Positions 5,198 through 7,031 of a DNA stretch of 7,031 nucleotides are shown in pieces (position 1 is the stretch's first letter; every line of letters begins with the position of its first letter). Below the pieces are notes generated by a model. It saw nothing but the letters and a program-made list of their open reading frames with translations. It did not search any database and was not told where the DNA came from. A program made the translations under genes and the position numbers. This stretch comes from Actinomycetota bacterium (lineage in GTDB: Bacteria; Actinomycetota; Thermoleophilia; Solirubrobacterales; Thermoleophilaceae). The stretch is taken from contig VAWV01000087.1 in NCBI GenBank assembly GCA_005883295.1, positions 1-7,031 of the forward strand, in the 5' to 3' direction.

Positions 5198-7031
5198 ACC
5201 TGATCTTGTGGACGTACTCGTAAACATCTCGTGCAACCTTGCCTGGAACACCGGGCACCGCCTCCAGTTCCTCCCGCGACGCCTGGAGGAAGCGCTCCGG
5301 CGTGCCGAAGTGCTGGAGCAGTGACCGCTTGCGCGCCGGGCCGACGCCGGGGAGCTCGTCGAGCACCGACCTGGTCATGGCCTTGTCCCGCCGCCCGCGG
5401 TGGAACTCGATCGCGAAGCGGTGCGCCTCGTCGCGGACGCGCTGCAGCAGCTGGAGCGCCGGCGAGTCGTGCGGCAGCACCATCGGCGTGCTCCGGCCCG
5501 GCTGGAAGACCTCCTCGATCCGCTTGGCCAGGCTCACGACCGTCACGCCCAGGTCGCGGAACGGCTGCAGGGCCTTGAGCCCCGCCGAGAGCTGGCCCTT
5601 CCCGCCGTCGATCACGATCAGGCCCGGGACCGAGGCGAAGCTGGCGTCGTAGTCGCGCTCGTGCGGCGAGCGCTCGCGCTGCGCCACGAACTGCGCCATC
5701 CGCCGGGACAGCACCTCGTTCATGGCCGCGAAGTCGTCCTGGGCCACATCCCGGATTCCGAAACGCCGGTAGTCCGACTTCTTGGGCGCCGCCCCCTCGA
5801 ACACCACCATCGAGGCGACCGTGTGGGTCTCCCCGAGGTTGGAGATGTCGAAGCACTCGATCCGCATCGGGATCTGCTCCATCCCCAGGGCCGCCTGCAG
5901 GAGCTCGAGGGCCTCGATGCGCTGGATCCGGCGGTGCTCGGAGCGGAGTCGGTCCTGGTCGAGGGCCAGCCCGGCGTTGCGGAGGGCGAGCTCGTAGATG
6001 CGACGCTTGTCCCCGCGCTCGGCGTGCCGGACCTCGACGGGCGCCCCGCGGCGGTCTTCGAGAGCCTCAGCGATCGCGGCCCCCGTCGATCCGGCCACCT
6101 CGCGCCCGACGATCACCTGCGGCGGGATCGCCGGTGACGTGGCGTAGTACTGGAGCACGAACTCCTCGGCCACCTCGGCCTCGTCCCGCGCGGCCTGGTT
6201 GTCGAGGTAGAAGCTCTGGCGGTCGGCCAGCACCCCGTCGCGCACCTGGAAGACCTGGGCGTTGGCGTCGGTGCCCTCGGCCGCCACCGCGATCGCGTCG
6301 AGCGTGCCGACCGTGGCGTTCGAGATCCGCTGCCGCTCGAGCAGCGAGCGGACCGCCTTCAGCCGGTTGCGGTACATCGCCGCCTGCTCGAACTCCTGGG
6401 CGTCGGCGGCGCGGTGCATCTCCTCTTCGAGGTCATCCTCGATCTGGCGGTAGTGGCCGGACAGGAACGCGACCACGTTGTCGATCCCGGCGCGGTACTC
6501 CTCCTTCGAGACGTAACCGACGCAGGGTGCGCCGCAGCGCTTGATGAAGTAGTCGAGGCAGGGGCTCCCTGAAGCGCGACCCGGCTCGGCGCCGTCGCAG
6601 GTCCGGTACTGGAAGACCTTGCCGAGGAGGTCCAGCGTCTCGCGCACGCGCTTGGCGTTCGAGAACGGGCCGAAGTAGGCGCGACCGCGGCGGTGCTTCT
6701 CGCGCGTGAAGTAGACCCGCGGGAAGGCCTCGTCGAGCGAGATCGCGATGTACGGGTACGACTTGTCGTCCCGAAGCCGCACGTTGTAGCGCGGCCGGTA
6801 CTGGCGGATGAAGTTCTGCTCCGCGAGCAGCGCCTCGGCCTCGGTCTGGGTCGCGATGAACTCGATGTGCTCGAGCTCGTCGAGCATCCCGTGCGCCCCC
6901 TTGGTGGACGGGCTCGAGAAGTGCGACGCCACCCGCTTCCTGAGCGACTTTGCCTTGCCCACGTACAGCACCCGCCGCTTCTGGTCGCGGAACAGGTAGA
7001 CGCCGGGCCCGTCGGGTAGAGCCCGGCGCTG
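5196..7031 (-). CDS. uvrC: Excinuclease ABC subunit C, 5' end outside the window
   Basis: UvrC makes both incisions flanking a DNA lesion after UvrA/UvrB loading in nucleotide-excision repair. The visible 611 residues are nearly complete (family about 600-680 aa); the frame is open to base 7031 with no start seen, and the window edge encodes ALPDGPGVYLFRD. Numbered from the edge, the GIY-YIG nuclease domain (3' incision) begins at GVYLF (10-14) and LYVGKAKSLRKR (22-33). Four cysteines at 145, 158, 166 and 170 (C-x12-C-x7-C-x3-C) match the iron-sulfur site described in E. coli UvrC. A UVR/UvrB-interaction helix pair lies near 207-236. The RNase H-like nuclease (5' incision) keeps Asp395 (CFDISN), Asp433 (DDFAAMNEVL), Asp475 (VIDGGKGQ) and His537 (RDEAHRFAI). 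Tandem helix-hairpin-helix motifs (LPGVGPARKR, VPGVPGKVAR) close the protein. The GTG at 6971 lies within the GIY-YIG motif and is not the start. The stop is TAG, 9 nt before rapZ. Confidence 0.97.
   Translation of the reverse strand, partial: QRRALPDGPGVYLFRDQKRRVLYVGKAKSLRKRVASHFSSPSTKGAHGMLDELEHIEFIATQTEAEALLAEQNFIRQYRPRYNVRLRDDKSYPYIAISLDEAFPRVYFTREKHRRGRAYFGPFSNAKRVRETLDLLGKVFQYRTCDGAEPGRASGSPCLDYFIKRCGAPCVGYVSKEEYRAGIDNVVAFLSGHYRQIEDDLEEEMHRAADAQEFEQAAMYRNRLKAVRSLLERQRISNATVGTLDAIAVAAEGTDANAQVFQVRDGVLADRQSFYLDNQAARDEAEVAEEFVLQYYATSPAIPPQVIVGREVAGSTGAAIAEALEDRRGAPVEVRHAERGDKRRIYELALRNAGLALDQDRLRSEHRRIQRIEALELLQAALGMEQIPMRIECFDISNLGETHTVASMVVFEGAAPKKSDYRRFGIRDVAQDDFAAMNEVLSRRMAQFVAQRERSPHERDYDASFASVPGLIVIDGGKGQLSAGLKALQPFRDLGVTVVSLAKRIEEVFQPGRSTPMVLPHDSPALQLLQRVRDEAHRFAIEFHRGRRDKAMTRSVLDELPGVGPARKRSLLQHFGTPERFLQASREELEAVPGVPGKVARDVYEYVHKIR

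Noticed and set aside
4234..5856. A 540-codon minus-strand open frame spanning parts of uvrC and rapZ
   Set aside because: It is a shifted frame under two clear genes; the protein is an Arg/Gly/Ala/Pro-rich low-complexity string with no motif, typical of GC-rich shadow frames.
6969..6971. GTG at 6971 as the uvrC start
   Set aside because: It falls in the middle of the GIY-YIG motif, and the upstream frame to the window edge encodes the expected ALPDGPGVYLF segment.

Overview
This is a GC-rich, densely packed stretch of bacterial chromosome that looks like core housekeeping DNA. The strong G/C third-position bias, the GTG and TTG starts, and the pairing of uvrC-rapZ with a gap-pgk-tpiA block point to a high-GC Gram-positive lineage. 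Actinomycetota is likely, possibly a Thermoleophilia-like member, but that is an inference from style and gene order; no rRNA or other lineage marker is present.

Layout, following transcription on the minus strand from right to left. (1) uvrC, whose 5' end lies beyond base 7031, is followed after 9 nt by rapZ. (2) A plus-strand gene for a stand-alone MOSC-domain protein sits between rapZ and gap. It converges on rapZ with a 4-nt stop-codon overlap and diverges from gap across a 64-nt intergenic region. (3) A lower-glycolysis operon gap-pgk-tpiA-gpmI runs off the left edge inside gpmI. Its junctions are a 15-nt gap, an 8-nt overlap and a 4-nt overlap, so the genes are almost certainly co-transcribed and translationally coupled.

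The glycolytic genes cover triose-phosphate interconversion, glyceraldehyde-3-phosphate oxidation, the ATP-yielding kinase step and 3PG to 2PG conversion. uvrC is nucleotide-excision repair. RapZ is a P-loop nucleotide-binding protein, a family linked to amino-sugar metabolism and small-RNA control in E. coli.

Two things stand out. First, pgk is not intact as given: about 40 nt appear to be missing near codon 75 and the frame shifts, at a perfect 5-bp inverted repeat. This may be a sequencing or assembly error or a real lesion. Second, in many Gram-positive genomes rapZ is followed by yvcK and whiA, and in actinobacteria these often lead into gap-pgk-tpiA. Here yvcK and whiA are absent and an inverted MOSC gene occupies the spot. 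I found no tRNA, rRNA, CRISPR array, insertion sequence or convincing undescribed system. The only non-coding stretch longer than about 15 nt is the 64-nt gap-MOSC intergenic region.
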